Positions 48,769-60,814 of a DNA stretch of 64,000 nucleotides are shown in pieces. Each line of letters starts with the position of its first letter. The stretch's first letter is position 1. The DNA is from Marilutibacter penaei. Its GTDB lineage: Bacteria > Pseudomonadota > Gammaproteobacteria > Xanthomonadales > Xanthomonadaceae. A model generated the notes under the pieces. It did not search any database, was not told the origin of the DNA, and saw only the letters and a list, made by a program, of their open reading frames with translations. The stretch is taken from positions 365,146 to 429,145 of the forward strand of contig NZ_JACHTE010000002.1 of NCBI RefSeq assembly GCF_014145395.1. The letters are read 5' to 3'. The translations under genes were made by a program, and so were the position numbers.

Positions 48769-49047
48769 ATGTCCACGAAAACCATCTACTCCGCCGAGTA
48801 CCGACGGCTCGTTCAGTCTCTACGTGACCTGCGTGAAAGCGCGGGGATCAGCCAATCGGCGCTGTCAGGCACCCTAGGTTGGCCGCAACAACGACTCTCC
48901 GCCATTGAGGCTGGAGCGCGCAGGCTCGATGTCATGGAGTTCCTTCGGTTGGTCGGGGCATTGGGCTTGACCCCTGAGGCAGGCATCCAGCTGGCTGTTG
49001 CAGCTGCAGGCGAAAAGAGTAGGGCGCCCCGCTCAAGCAAGCGTTGA
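48769..49047 (+). CDS. XRE-family HTH protein
   Basis: A 92-residue DNA-binding protein with one helix-turn-helix (LRDLRESAGISQSALSGTLGWPQQRLSAIEAGARRLD) and a short basic tail (KSRAPRSSKR). It resembles HigA/HipB-type antitoxins and repressors of mobile elements. No toxin gene is evident next to it. ATG at 48769 is used; no clear ribosome-binding site. It may repress itself or the transposition genes. Confidence 0.8.
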   Translation: MSTKTIYSAEYRRLVQSLRDLRESAGISQSALSGTLGWPQQRLSAIEAGARRLDVMEFLRLVGALGLTPEAGIQLAVAAAGEKSRAPRSSKR

Positions 49048-49572
49048 GCTCCGTTCTACGACGGCACCCAGCCGGTTTCCCGCGGGAGGCTGGCGACCGC
49101 CAAGTTCGATTAGGGATAGTTATCGGGGGTAGGGCGGATGGCTCCTTTCGACCCAAAGCGGACGTCTCGTTGGAACATCGCGCATCACTTCGTCCCACGG
49201 ATCACTCAGGCAGCCAAGCCCGACCGCATGACCTCGTAGAGCGCAGTCCGGGTATTGCTGTCTGCCATCGAAGGGCTAGCAGCCCATGCAACGGCAAGAG
49301 CCCCCAGGAAGAGACTGAGCCGGGGCATCCCGGCGGCTCCCGGCGAGGTCAGTGTCCCCGCGCATGAAATCGAACCGCTGCAGCAGGCGCACCAGTTCCT
49401 GGACACGCACTGTCGTCGGGGCTGCGCGATCACCAGCCGTGCCAGTGCGGCAGCGGAAACAAGTACAAGCGGTGCCATGGCCGACAACTGGAACGCGCCT
49501 TTTCCCTGTAGCCCTCTCGACGCATTCAGCGGAATTGTATAACCCCATCATCCGCAGGTACCCTGCGCGGCC
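49048..49572. other. 525-bp region without a convincing gene
   Basis: Between the XRE gene and the czc operon. It holds the first copy of a 46-bp repeat (49108-49153) followed by CCTTTCGACCCAAAGCGGAC, a phrase of the kind often left near mobile elements. A short minus-strand frame (49206-49478, ending MADSNTRTALYEVMRSGLAA) could be a remnant, but composition and context do not support a functional gene. A TTGTATAAC at about 49535 may be the czc promoter -10. Confidence 0.5.
49108..49153 (+). repeat. 46-bp repeat, left copy (flanks czc module)
   Basis: Aligns without gaps to 57412-57457 with 33 of 46 bases identical, in the same orientation; the shared core is TATCG-N-GGGTAGGGC. A third, weaker relative (GATTAG then GGGGGTAGG) lies at 48207 just after tnsC. 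Function unknown; could be remnants of element ends or recombination sites. Confidence 0.6.
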
Positions 49573-49965
49573 ATGACCCGCCTGCATCCCCGCTTCTTGT
49601 TGCCGCTCCTGCGCGTCGTCGTGCTGGGTGTGCTTGCGTTGGGGTTGGCATTCCAACCGGTGATGACAGCCGCTGGCGAAATGCATGAGCTCGCGCACGA
49701 TCCGTCGGGCGCGCACAGCCACGGCCCGCATGCCAACGATCCGGGCGCGGAGTTCGCCGCGGCGGACGCGCACGATCAAGACGGATCGGAGACGTTGCAC
49801 CTGTTACTGGATTTCGCCCATTGCTGTGGTTCAGCCGCGGCCGTGTTGCCGGTCCTGGATTCATTTTCTACTCGACCGGTCGCCGGTCGAATGGGGGTCG
49901 AAAAAGCATCGCCCCCGGCCGCCTTGCGTCTGCCGAGCCCATTCAAGCCTCCGATCTTCGGATGA
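49573..49965 (+). CDS. CzcI-like small exported protein of the czc operon
   Basis: A 130-residue protein with a hydrophobic signal (residues about 10-32) and a His/Asp-rich mature part (HELAHDPSGAHSHGPHANDPG, DAHDQDGSE), a LLDFAHCCGSAAAVL segment and the end PFKPPIFG. Such small proteins (CzcI/CzcN type) often open czc/cnr operons and are thought to modulate metal sensing. It is 56 bp before czcC. The family assignment rests on layout and composition. Confidence 0.7.
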   Translation: MTRLHPRFLLPLLRVVVLGVLALGLAFQPVMTAAGEMHELAHDPSGAHSHGPHANDPGAEFAAADAHDQDGSETLHLLLDFAHCCGSAAAVLPVLDSFSTRPVAGRMGVEKASPPAALRLPSPFKPPIFG

Positions 49966-50021
49966 CCGCGCCGTCGGCCTGATGCCGACTCCCGTCAATT
50001 CGATTCATCGGAGCAACCCCC

Positions 50022-51298
50022 ATGCGTTTGCGATCAGCGGCCCTGGCCGCGTTCGTCGCCGTGTGTGCCGTGGCATTCCCCACGCACGCCGCCGACCCCC
50101 TCACCCTGGACGACGCTTTCCTTCGCGTTGCCGACGCCCATCCCGATCTACGCTTGTTTGGTGCCCGCCATGAGGCCCTGAAAGCCGAACTGGATCGCTC
50201 CTCGTTGCGCCCGGCGCTGGTCGCTGGAGCCGAGGTCGAGAACGTGCTCGGTACCGGCCCGGCCAGCGGCCTGGATGGCGCCGAGATCACGCTGAGCCTC
50301 GCCTCCGTGCTGGAGCGCGGCGGCAAGCTCGATGCCCGCCGCACGCTCGCGCAAAGCCGGATCGACGCGCTGGCCATCGAGCGCGAGGCGCAGCGGTTGG
50401 ATCTCCTGGCCGAAGTGGCCCGCCGCTACCTGGCGGTCGTCGGTGCGCAACGCGAAGGCGAGCTTGCGCAGTTGGACGTCGACCAGCGCGAACGCACCGT
50501 TGCTGCGGCGCGCCGGCGTCACGAGGCCGGCGCTTCGCCGGAATCGGTCGTACTCACCGCCCAGGCCGCCCTCGCGCGGTCGGAACTGGATCGCGCTCGC
50601 GCCCGGCAACGTCAGGCGGCCGCCCGCCAGCATCTCGCGGCCCTGTGGGGCGAGCGAAATCCCGCATTCGAGATCCTCGGGGGCGATCTGCTCGCCGTGC
50701 CCCAGATCGCGGACTTCGCGGTACTCGCCGACTGGTTGCAACGCACTCCCGAGCTCGCGCAGTTCGTCGATCAGCAGCGCATTGGCGAGGCACGCCTGCA
50801 GCTGGCACGCAGCGAAGCGACCCCGGACTTCGACTGGCAGGTGGGCGTGCGACGGATGGCGGACGCCGATGACTTCGGCTTGGTCGGCAGTGTCTCGATC
50901 CCGCTGGGCACCACCCGCCGGGCACAACCGGGCATCCGTGCCGCACGCGCCGAGTTGACAGCGCTGGAAATCGAACGGGAGGCCGTGGGGCTGTCGCTCT
51001 ACTCCACCCTCGCTGAGGCGCATGGCCGCTTCGGGGTGGCCCGCCTGGAAGCACAGCGGCTGGGTGAGGACGTGCTTCCACGTCTGGCCAAGGCCGAAGC
51101 AGCGGCCGCCACCGCGTACCGCGCAGGCGCCGCCAGTTATCTGGAGTGGTCGAGCCTGCAGGCGGAGCGCGCCGCCGCACGGCAGCAACAGCTGGCAGCT
51201 GCGCTGGAAGCCCAGCGCGCCCTGATCGAGATCCAGCGGCTGACCGGCCAGGCATTCGTCGCCGGCCCGGGCCCGCAAGACAACCAAGGAGCAACCCC

Positions 51299-51302
<4 letters not shown>
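50022..51302 (+). CDS. czcC: TolC-like outer-membrane channel of a heavy-metal efflux system
   Basis: Outer-membrane factor completing the CzcCBA pump. The 426-residue protein has a signal peptide (MRLRSAALAAFVAVCAVAFPTHA) and two TolC-type coiled-coil halves, for example LLAEVARRYLAVVGAQREGELAQLDVDQRE repeated in the second half as SLYSTLAEAHGRFGVARLEAQRL. It overlaps czcB by 4 bp. Symbol assigned by operon; metal specificity not certain. Confidence 0.88.
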
Positions 51303-55478
<4,176 letters not shown>

Positions 55479-55479
55479 G

Positions 55480-56073
55480 TTGAGTGAAGAGAAGATCGAG
55501 ATACACGACGCGCACCAGCGCCGGATCCTGTTGATCGTCCTCGCCCTGAACCTCGCGCTTGCCGCGGGGTTCGGGGTCACGGGCGTCGCCGCCGGCTCAA
55601 GCGCTCTGATCGCAAATGGACTGGACAATGCGTCCGACAGCGCCGTCTACATCATCACCCTGCTCGCACTCAGTCGCTCACAAGCCTGGAAACGGTCGGC
55701 GGCCAAAGTGTCCGGCTGGCTGCTGATCCTGTTCGCCGCTGGGATCCTGGTCGACGTGGGCCGTCGGTTCCTGGGTGACGCCGAGCCCATTGGTACGACG
55801 ATGATGGTGATGGCGCTGGGGGCCGGCCTGGTAAACGCGACATGCGTGTGGCTGCTCAAGAAAATCCGGCAGGCCAATGTGAACGTGCGTGCCGCGACGA
55901 CCTTCAGCACCAACGATTTCATCGCCAACGCAGGCGTGCTCGTGGGTGGCGGACTGGTGCTGTGGACCGGGCGGGCCTGGCCCGACCTCGTCGTGGGGCT
56001 CGCAGTGGCGGCGATCGCTCTGAAAGGGGGCATCGAGATCCTGCAGGATGCCCGTGGCGAAGAGGACGCTTGA
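55480..56073 (+). CDS. Membrane-only CDF-type cation transporter (first copy)
   Basis: A 197-residue cation diffusion facilitator that lacks the usual cytoplasmic C-terminal domain (CzcD is about 310 aa). Six hydrophobic segments are visible; ALIANGLDNASDSAVYIITL holds the metal-site Asp pair (DxxxD) in TM2 and STNDFIANAGVLVGGG the second Asp pair in TM5. It starts with TTG after GGAGG, 1 bp after the czcA stop. Likely exports Zn, Co or Cd to the periplasm for CzcCBA. Confidence 0.85.
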   Translation: MSEEKIEIHDAHQRRILLIVLALNLALAAGFGVTGVAAGSSALIANGLDNASDSAVYIITLLALSRSQAWKRSAAKVSGWLLILFAAGILVDVGRRFLGDAEPIGTTMMVMALGAGLVNATCVWLLKKIRQANVNVRAATTFSTNDFIANAGVLVGGGLVLWTGRAWPDLVVGLAVAAIALKGGIEILQDARGEEDA

Positions 56074-56081
56074 GTGCCGAC

Positions 56082-56477
56082 CTAGGATGGCGGGTGGCGC
56101 AGCGTGTCGAGGATGGCGCACTGGCCGCGCTCGCCGCCGCTGCAACTGCCAATCACCCGTTCGAGCTCCGAGGCCATCCGCTGAAGGTCGTTTAGCCGGT
56201 TCCGGATGTCCAGCAGGTGCCCGCGGGCAAGACGGTCGACATCCTGGCAGGACAACCCGTCGTCTTCGGCCAGGCCCAGCAGGCTGCGGATCTCCTCCAG
56301 CGAGAAGCCCAGTTCGCGTCCGCGGCTGATGAAGCGCAGCCGATCCGCGTCGGCGGGACGGTAGTCGCGATACCCGCCCGCCGTGCGCGGCGGGGCAGGC
56401 AACAACCCGATGCGCTCGTAGTAGCGCACGGTTTCGGGATGGCACCCGCTGCGCTCCGCGACCTCTCCGATCTTCAT
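56082..56477 (-). CDS. MerR-family Cd/Pb/Zn-responsive regulator (CadR/PbrR type)
   Basis: Metal-sensing activator. The 131-residue protein starts MKIGEVAERSGCHPETVRYYERIGLL, has the MerR dimer helix, and carries C77, C112 and C120 (SCQDVDR and SCSGGERGQC), the three Cys positions that bind Cd(II)/Pb(II) in CadR and PbrR. ATG at 56477 is chosen; the longer frame upstream would cover the operator. Divergent from the second CDF gene and convergent with the first, which ends 8 bp away. Confidence 0.9.
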   Translation of the reverse strand: MKIGEVAERSGCHPETVRYYERIGLLPAPPRTAGGYRDYRPADADRLRFISRGRELGFSLEEIRSLLGLAEDDGLSCQDVDRLARGHLLDIRNRLNDLQRMASELERVIGSCSGGERGQCAILDTLRHPPS

Positions 56478-56481
56478 GGGC

Positions 56482-56512
56482 TTGACTCTGTAGCGACTCC
56501 GGGGTTTAGGAT
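56482..56512 (+). promoter_or_regulatory. MerR-type promoter/operator
   Basis: TTGACT and TAGGAT are separated by 19 bp, the overlong spacer that MerR proteins correct by DNA twisting. The spacer begins with CTGTAGCGACTCCGGGG, an imperfect dyad like CadR/PbrR sites. It faces the second CDF gene and lies directly beside the MerR start. Confidence 0.85.
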
Positions 56513-56571
56513 CGCCGACCTGGAAGCGGGCCGCAAATCCTCGGACGCCCGCTCGACTCGGAGACATGATC

Positions 56572-57195
56572 ATGAGTGATTCGTGCGGCTGCGGAAGCAC
56601 GGTGGATATCCGCGCCCTGGAGGCGGGGCAGCGGCGCGTGTTGATGATCGTGCTGGCAATCAACATCGCCAGCTTCGTGATGATGATCACCGCAGCGATC
56701 TACAGCGGCTCGTCCTCGTTGCTGTCGGGCAGCCTCGACAACCTCGGTGATGCGTTGACCTATCTGCTGAGCCTGGCAGTGATCGGCGCGAGCCTGCGCG
56801 CCAAGGCCAGGGTGGCGTTGTTCAAGGGATTGCTGATCCTCGGTGCCGCGGTTGCGGTCGCCATCCAGATCGGCTGGCGCCTGGCCCACCCGGAGGTGCC
56901 GATCTTCGAGGCCATCGGCATCGCCGCCGTGATCAATCTTGCGTTCAACGCCTTGTGCCTGTGGCTGCTTACCCCGTACCGCTTTGGCGACGTGAACATG
57001 TCATCGGCCTGGGAGTGCTCGCGCAATGACCTGTACGAGGGTGTTGCGGTGCTGCTGGCAGCCGCCGGCGTGTGGCTGTTCGATGCCGGCTGGCCCGATC
57101 TGGTCATCGCCGGTGGACTGTTGCTGATGTTTCTGCGGTCCTCCGCTCGGGTACTCCGCATGGCTTGGCGGAGTTACCGGGACGAGGTGAAATAA
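56572..57195 (+). CDS. Membrane-only CDF-type cation transporter (second copy, MerR-controlled)
   Basis: A 207-residue transporter related to the gene at 55480, again without the cytoplasmic domain. It has an N-terminal Cys motif (MSDSCGCGSTVD), the TM2 DxxxD site (LLSGSLDNLGDALTYLLSL) and the TM5 site (ECSRNDLYEGVAVLL). I prefer the ATG at 56572 because GGAG is 8 bp upstream; ATG 56566 is too close to it. Expected to be induced by Cd/Pb/Zn through the MerR protein. Confidence 0.85.
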   Translation: MSDSCGCGSTVDIRALEAGQRRVLMIVLAINIASFVMMITAAIYSGSSSLLSGSLDNLGDALTYLLSLAVIGASLRAKARVALFKGLLILGAAVAVAIQIGWRLAHPEVPIFEAIGIAAVINLAFNALCLWLLTPYRFGDVNMSSAWECSRNDLYEGVAVLLAAAGVWLFDAGWPDLVIAGGLLLMFLRSSARVLRMAWRSYRDEVK

Positions 57196-57258
57196 CGAGT
57201 TACGGCCCGTTGTCCGGTCCTCGAAGAAGAAATGCTCCGTTCTGACGCGTGGCTGGAG

Positions 57259-57311
57259 CGGCCAAGAAAGTCAGCTATGACAGTCACTTATCTCATTCTT
57301 GGCCGTTTTTT
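57259..57311 (+). terminator. Long-loop hairpin with T6 tail
   Basis: CGGCCAAGAA (57259-57268) and TTCTTGGCCG (57296-57305) pair perfectly around a 27-nt loop and are followed by TTTTTT. It could end the CDF transcript. The loop holds two tandem related 13-mers, AGTCAGCTATGAC and AGTCACTTATCTC. Confidence 0.55.
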
Positions 57312-57411
57312 AAACGAATCCCTGCCGACCCTCTGAAAGAGTGGTTTCGAAGCGGCAGTTCGGGTCAGCCAGAACGTCCGCTTCTGGCCGGTAGCGGACG
57401 TTGGGGCAGGG

Positions 57412-57457
57412 GATTAGGTGGGTTTATCGCGGGTAGGGCAGGGGGCAGCCCTCGACC
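57412..57457 (+). repeat. 46-bp repeat, right copy (flanks czc module)
   Basis: Partner of 49108-49153 (33 of 46 identical, no gap, same orientation). Together they bracket czcI-like, czcCBA, both CDF genes and the MerR gene. Confidence 0.6.
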
Positions 57458-57572
57458 GTGAGAGCCTCGTGGGCGGCCGCTGACCCACCTCATATCGCCT
57501 GTATCGGGCCTCTCGCAAGTGTATGTAGGAACGGGGGTGAACCCCGCCATGTTCGATGGCACCAGGATCGCC

Positions 57573-58640
57573 TCAGCGATCGCGTCCGTCTTCGGCAAGG
57601 AGCTGGGACATCTCTTCCTCCGTGGCGATGGGCACAAGCGAGCCGATCGTCTGGCGCAGAATGGCCAAGCTGGGATTGTCTGCCTGATCGCTGACGAAGA
57701 ACTCGTGTGACAGTGCAGCACTGATCTTGTTGAGATCGTCCACACTCAACTCGTTGGCGGTGGGTGGACGTAGGCCCACGATGCAGCGTGTGGGCGAGAT
57801 CGGCAGGAACACCTTTGCCATCTCCACGTCATTGTCGATAGCTCCTAGAGCCAGGCGCGGCTTGCCGTCAGTGAACACGGCCACTGGGCCGCAGTCGCCC
57901 AAAATGAAGCTCTCTCCGTTTGGCGCATCCCATGTGTCAAACCCCATTTCGTCAACCATGCGTTGCGCCCGGATGGGGCTCTCAGGCCCTTTGGCCAGAG
58001 CGTCAAGGAACGCCTTATTGGCAACGGCAGTTGCTTCCCCCTGCAGGCGATCAAGCCCCATCTCAATCCACACCCTGGCCTCGGCAAGCATTCGCTGCTC
58101 GTTCTCCTGTACGAGGATCTTCCACTTCGGCAACATCAGAGCGTAGAACTTGGCTTGCTGCTCGCGACCCAAATGGCCATGGTCCTTGCGTATCTGCTCG
58201 TAGATTAGCTGCCGTCGCTTCTTTGGGTCGTGGAGGCTCTTGGCCAGTTCAACCTGTAGCCGCTTCCCATCAAGCAGACGGGCCCGCCCAGCCTGCAGAA
58301 GAACTGGGAACATGCTCGTCAATGCAGTCCGCATTGACTTGGTTCGGATCCCAAGCGCACAGATCAATGAGGCGATTGCTTCGGGATCGACTGGCCCATC
58401 ACTGTTCAGTCGATTGACCGTGATGGCCAGTTGCTTCTCGCCGGCGGTCATCGTGTCGTCCAGACTGGTGTCCTCGGGGCCGCCATAGAAGTCCAACTCC
58501 TGGCCCAGCTCCATGACATTGGTGCCGTAGGCGCCGTGCGCCCGGTGGTGGGCGTGGACATAGAAGTGCTTGCCCTTCTGCCGGAAGGCAAAGGGGCGCT
58601 GGATGAACCGGGGGAGATAGTGATGTCGGCGGCCAGCCAT
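57573..58640 (-). CDS. DUF4238 domain-containing protein
   Basis: A 355-residue protein of the DUF4238 family, function unknown. The N-terminal signature MAGRRHHYLPRFIQRPFAF is diagnostic, and GFDTWDAPNGESFILGDCGPVAVFTDGKP and the FLPISPTRCIVGLR segment follow the family pattern. Soluble, no signal. Members often occur on mobile and defence islands, as here beside a type III restriction system. It is divergent from mod, 218 bp apart; that gap holds nothing else I can identify. Confidence 0.85.
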   Translation of the reverse strand: MAGRRHHYLPRFIQRPFAFRQKGKHFYVHAHHRAHGAYGTNVMELGQELDFYGGPEDTSLDDTMTAGEKQLAITVNRLNSDGPVDPEAIASLICALGIRTKSMRTALTSMFPVLLQAGRARLLDGKRLQVELAKSLHDPKKRRQLIYEQIRKDHGHLGREQQAKFYALMLPKWKILVQENEQRMLAEARVWIEMGLDRLQGEATAVANKAFLDALAKGPESPIRAQRMVDEMGFDTWDAPNGESFILGDCGPVAVFTDGKPRLALGAIDNDVEMAKVFLPISPTRCIVGLRPPTANELSVDDLNKISAALSHEFFVSDQADNPSLAILRQTIGSLVPIATEEEMSQLLAEDGRDR

Positions 58641-58858
58641 GGGTGATGCCTTCAGAAACAGTGGGTTGTAGGCAAGATCGGCCGAACTAGCCAGTTTGGA
58701 CCAGTCTGTGGGTGCTGCGACTCATGTTCTGAGACAGGGAAGGGCAGAGGCTAGGAAGGCCGTGGGGAGCCGTGGAAAGCCGCTCTGGGGCTGTGTGACA
58801 ATCGAGACAGACCTGAAGGCCGTTCAACTGCGGCCTAGAAGCACAATAGATCGAACTC

Positions 58859-60814
58859 ATGACCCAATCTGACAAGCCTACCGACCTCCTCGCTCGCCTA
58901 GGCCAACTAAGCGCCCCCGAACTACGTCGGTTGCTCGTCGAACACCTTACCAAGCGCAAGCTGGGCCTGACCTGGGAGCGCAATGCCATTGAGCACGATG
59001 AGGCATTGAATGCCGATGTCGTGTTGCCTCAGTTGGTACCGGAGCTAAATCACAAGCCTGTCGAAACGGGCGAGAAGTTTGTCCATCGCAATCTGGTGAT
59101 CGAGGGCGACAACTTCGACTCGCTCCGCCTGCTCAAAGCTACCCATGCGGGCAGGATCCGAGTGATCTATATCGATCCGCCGTACAACACCGGGAATAAG
59201 GACTGGGTCTACAACGATCGCTATGTCGGGAAGGCTGACAGGTGGCGGCACTCTCAGTGGTTGGAGTTTCTGTACCGTCGGCTGCTGCTTGCGCGGGAAC
59301 TTCTGGCGCCAGATGGCGTCATCCTGGTGTCCATCAATGACGAGAACCGATCTCGCCTTGAACTCCTGATGGATGAGGTGTTCCCTGGGCGGAGAATCGG
59401 TAGCCTGGTGTGGCGAACCAAGGACACCGGAAACGATCTGTCCCAGCGCTTTAGCCATGTACATGAGCATGTGCTGGTCTATGCCAATCCAGGGTTTATC
59501 TTCAATGGTCGTCCCACCGATCGGAAGAAGTTCCGCAATCCGGATGATGACGAGCGTGGCGATTGGTCGCCGCAGCCACTGACGAAATCACACACCTATA
59601 CCGAACGCGGGAACACCTACTACCCGATCCAGAACCCTGAGACCGGGTATTGGTACCCCTGCGACCCCGACAACGTTTGGCGGTACGCATCGGAACGGGA
59701 AATCCGGCGGCGCCTCGACAACGATGAAGATGCAGTTGCCGCAGCCCTTGATGGACTGCGCAGCGACACCATCGAGCAGCTGATCGAGAAGAAGCTGATC
59801 TACTTCCCCCCGTGCAGTCCTGAGGATGTCATGCGGTTCGATACGAGGGATGAACTGCTTGCTGCAATCCGTGAGGGGCGCGGACCGATCCTGCCTAAGA
59901 AGAAGACGCCACTGCTGCGGGAGAACCTCCCGGACCTGGATTTCTGGATCGGGAAGCCCATCGGGACCGGTCGACCTTCCCGGAAGGAACACTGGACTGC
60001 ACGTCCCGAGGAAGAACGCCTGGCACCGTTGAGTAGCTGGATTGCGGGTATCAATGAAGAGGTAAACGACGATGACGAGTACATCGAGGCCGTCATCACG
60101 ATGCGTAGTACCCGCGGCGGCGTTGCCACTGAGGAAGTGAAGTCGGTACTTGGTGGAAAAGCCTTCCCCTATCCGAAGCCGCTGAGCTTGTTGAAGGGTC
60201 TGTTGGAGCAGGCAACCCACAAAGAGGACACGGTACTGGACTTCTTTGCGGGGTCCGGCACTACCGCTCATGCGTTGCTTCAGTTGAACGTCGAGGATGG
60301 AGGGCAGCGGCGTTTCATCCTGTGTTCGAGCACGGAAGCAACCGACAAGGAGCGGGACAAGAACGTTTGCCGCGATGTGTGCGCGGCGCGGGTGCGGCGT
60401 GTCATGGCGGGCTACAACGGCAGCCCAGGCTTCACGGTGGATCAGGGAGGCGAGTTCGCTTATCTGAAGCTCAACAAGCTGGCGCCAGCAGATCTTCCGT
60501 TCGAGGCCAAGACGGATAGTGCCGCGGCACTATTGAGCCTGCGGTTGGCTCACGCGGTATGGGAGTTCGGCGAGGGGGGCGTCCAACACATTGCCAGGGC
60601 CGATGACTACGACATCCTGCTGTGTGCAGATGTCAATGCGAATACCGTCGATGAGCTGGCAGCATGGCCGAAGGCCCATGGTGTGCAACGCTTGGCCGTG
60701 TATTGCGATCGTCCCGTAGCGCTTCAGGAAGCATTGGAGGAGCGAGGCGTCGATGCCAACTGCCATAGCTTGGGCGAGGCATTGCTCGCTGGCCAGGTGG
60801 GAGGACGCGCATGA
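58859..60814 (+). CDS. mod: Type III restriction-modification system methyltransferase (Mod)
   Basis: Methylates adenine N6 on one strand of an asymmetric site and provides target recognition for the Res subunit. The 651-residue protein has the beta-class order: catalytic motif IV IDPPYNTG (DPPY at 106-109), a long target-recognition region (about 170-430), then motif I VLDFFAGSGTTAHALLQLN near residue 460. Size is typical for Mod. Overlaps res by 4 bp (ATGA). Confidence 0.92.
   Translation: MTQSDKPTDLLARLGQLSAPELRRLLVEHLTKRKLGLTWERNAIEHDEALNADVVLPQLVPELNHKPVETGEKFVHRNLVIEGDNFDSLRLLKATHAGRIRVIYIDPPYNTGNKDWVYNDRYVGKADRWRHSQWLEFLYRRLLLARELLAPDGVILVSINDENRSRLELLMDEVFPGRRIGSLVWRTKDTGNDLSQRFSHVHEHVLVYANPGFIFNGRPTDRKKFRNPDDDERGDWSPQPLTKSHTYTERGNTYYPIQNPETGYWYPCDPDNVWRYASEREIRRRLDNDEDAVAAALDGLRSDTIEQLIEKKLIYFPPCSPEDVMRFDTRDELLAAIREGRGPILPKKKTPLLRENLPDLDFWIGKPIGTGRPSRKEHWTARPEEERLAPLSSWIAGINEEVNDDDEYIEAVITMRSTRGGVATEEVKSVLGGKAFPYPKPLSLLKGLLEQATHKEDTVLDFFAGSGTTAHALLQLNVEDGGQRRFILCSSTEATDKERDKNVCRDVCAARVRRVMAGYNGSPGFTVDQGGEFAYLKLNKLAPADLPFEAKTDSAAALLSLRLAHAVWEFGEGGVQHIARADDYDILLCADVNANTVDELAAWPKAHGVQRLAVYCDRPVALQEALEERGVDANCHSLGEALLAGQVGGRA

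Larger units (their letters stand above)
57196..57572. other. 377-bp junction region without a gene
   Basis: Between the second CDF gene and the DUF4238 gene. It contains a 10-bp-stem hairpin followed by T6, a hairpin-like GTCCGCTTCTGGCCGGTAGC-type phrase at about 57376-57401 of the kind left by mobile elements, and the right copy of the 46-bp repeat. Likely a patchwork junction between the metal module and the defence module. Confidence 0.55.

Noticed and set aside
48703..49047. HipBA or HigBA toxin-antitoxin system
   Set aside because: Only the XRE half is visible; neither flank encodes a HipA- or HigB-like protein.
49206..49487. Minus-strand frame of about 90 codons with a signal-like start at MPRLSLFLGALAVAW
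   Set aside because: No ribosome-binding site, abrupt end, no family resemblance, and overlapping frames on both strands look equally (un)likely; kept only as a possible remnant.
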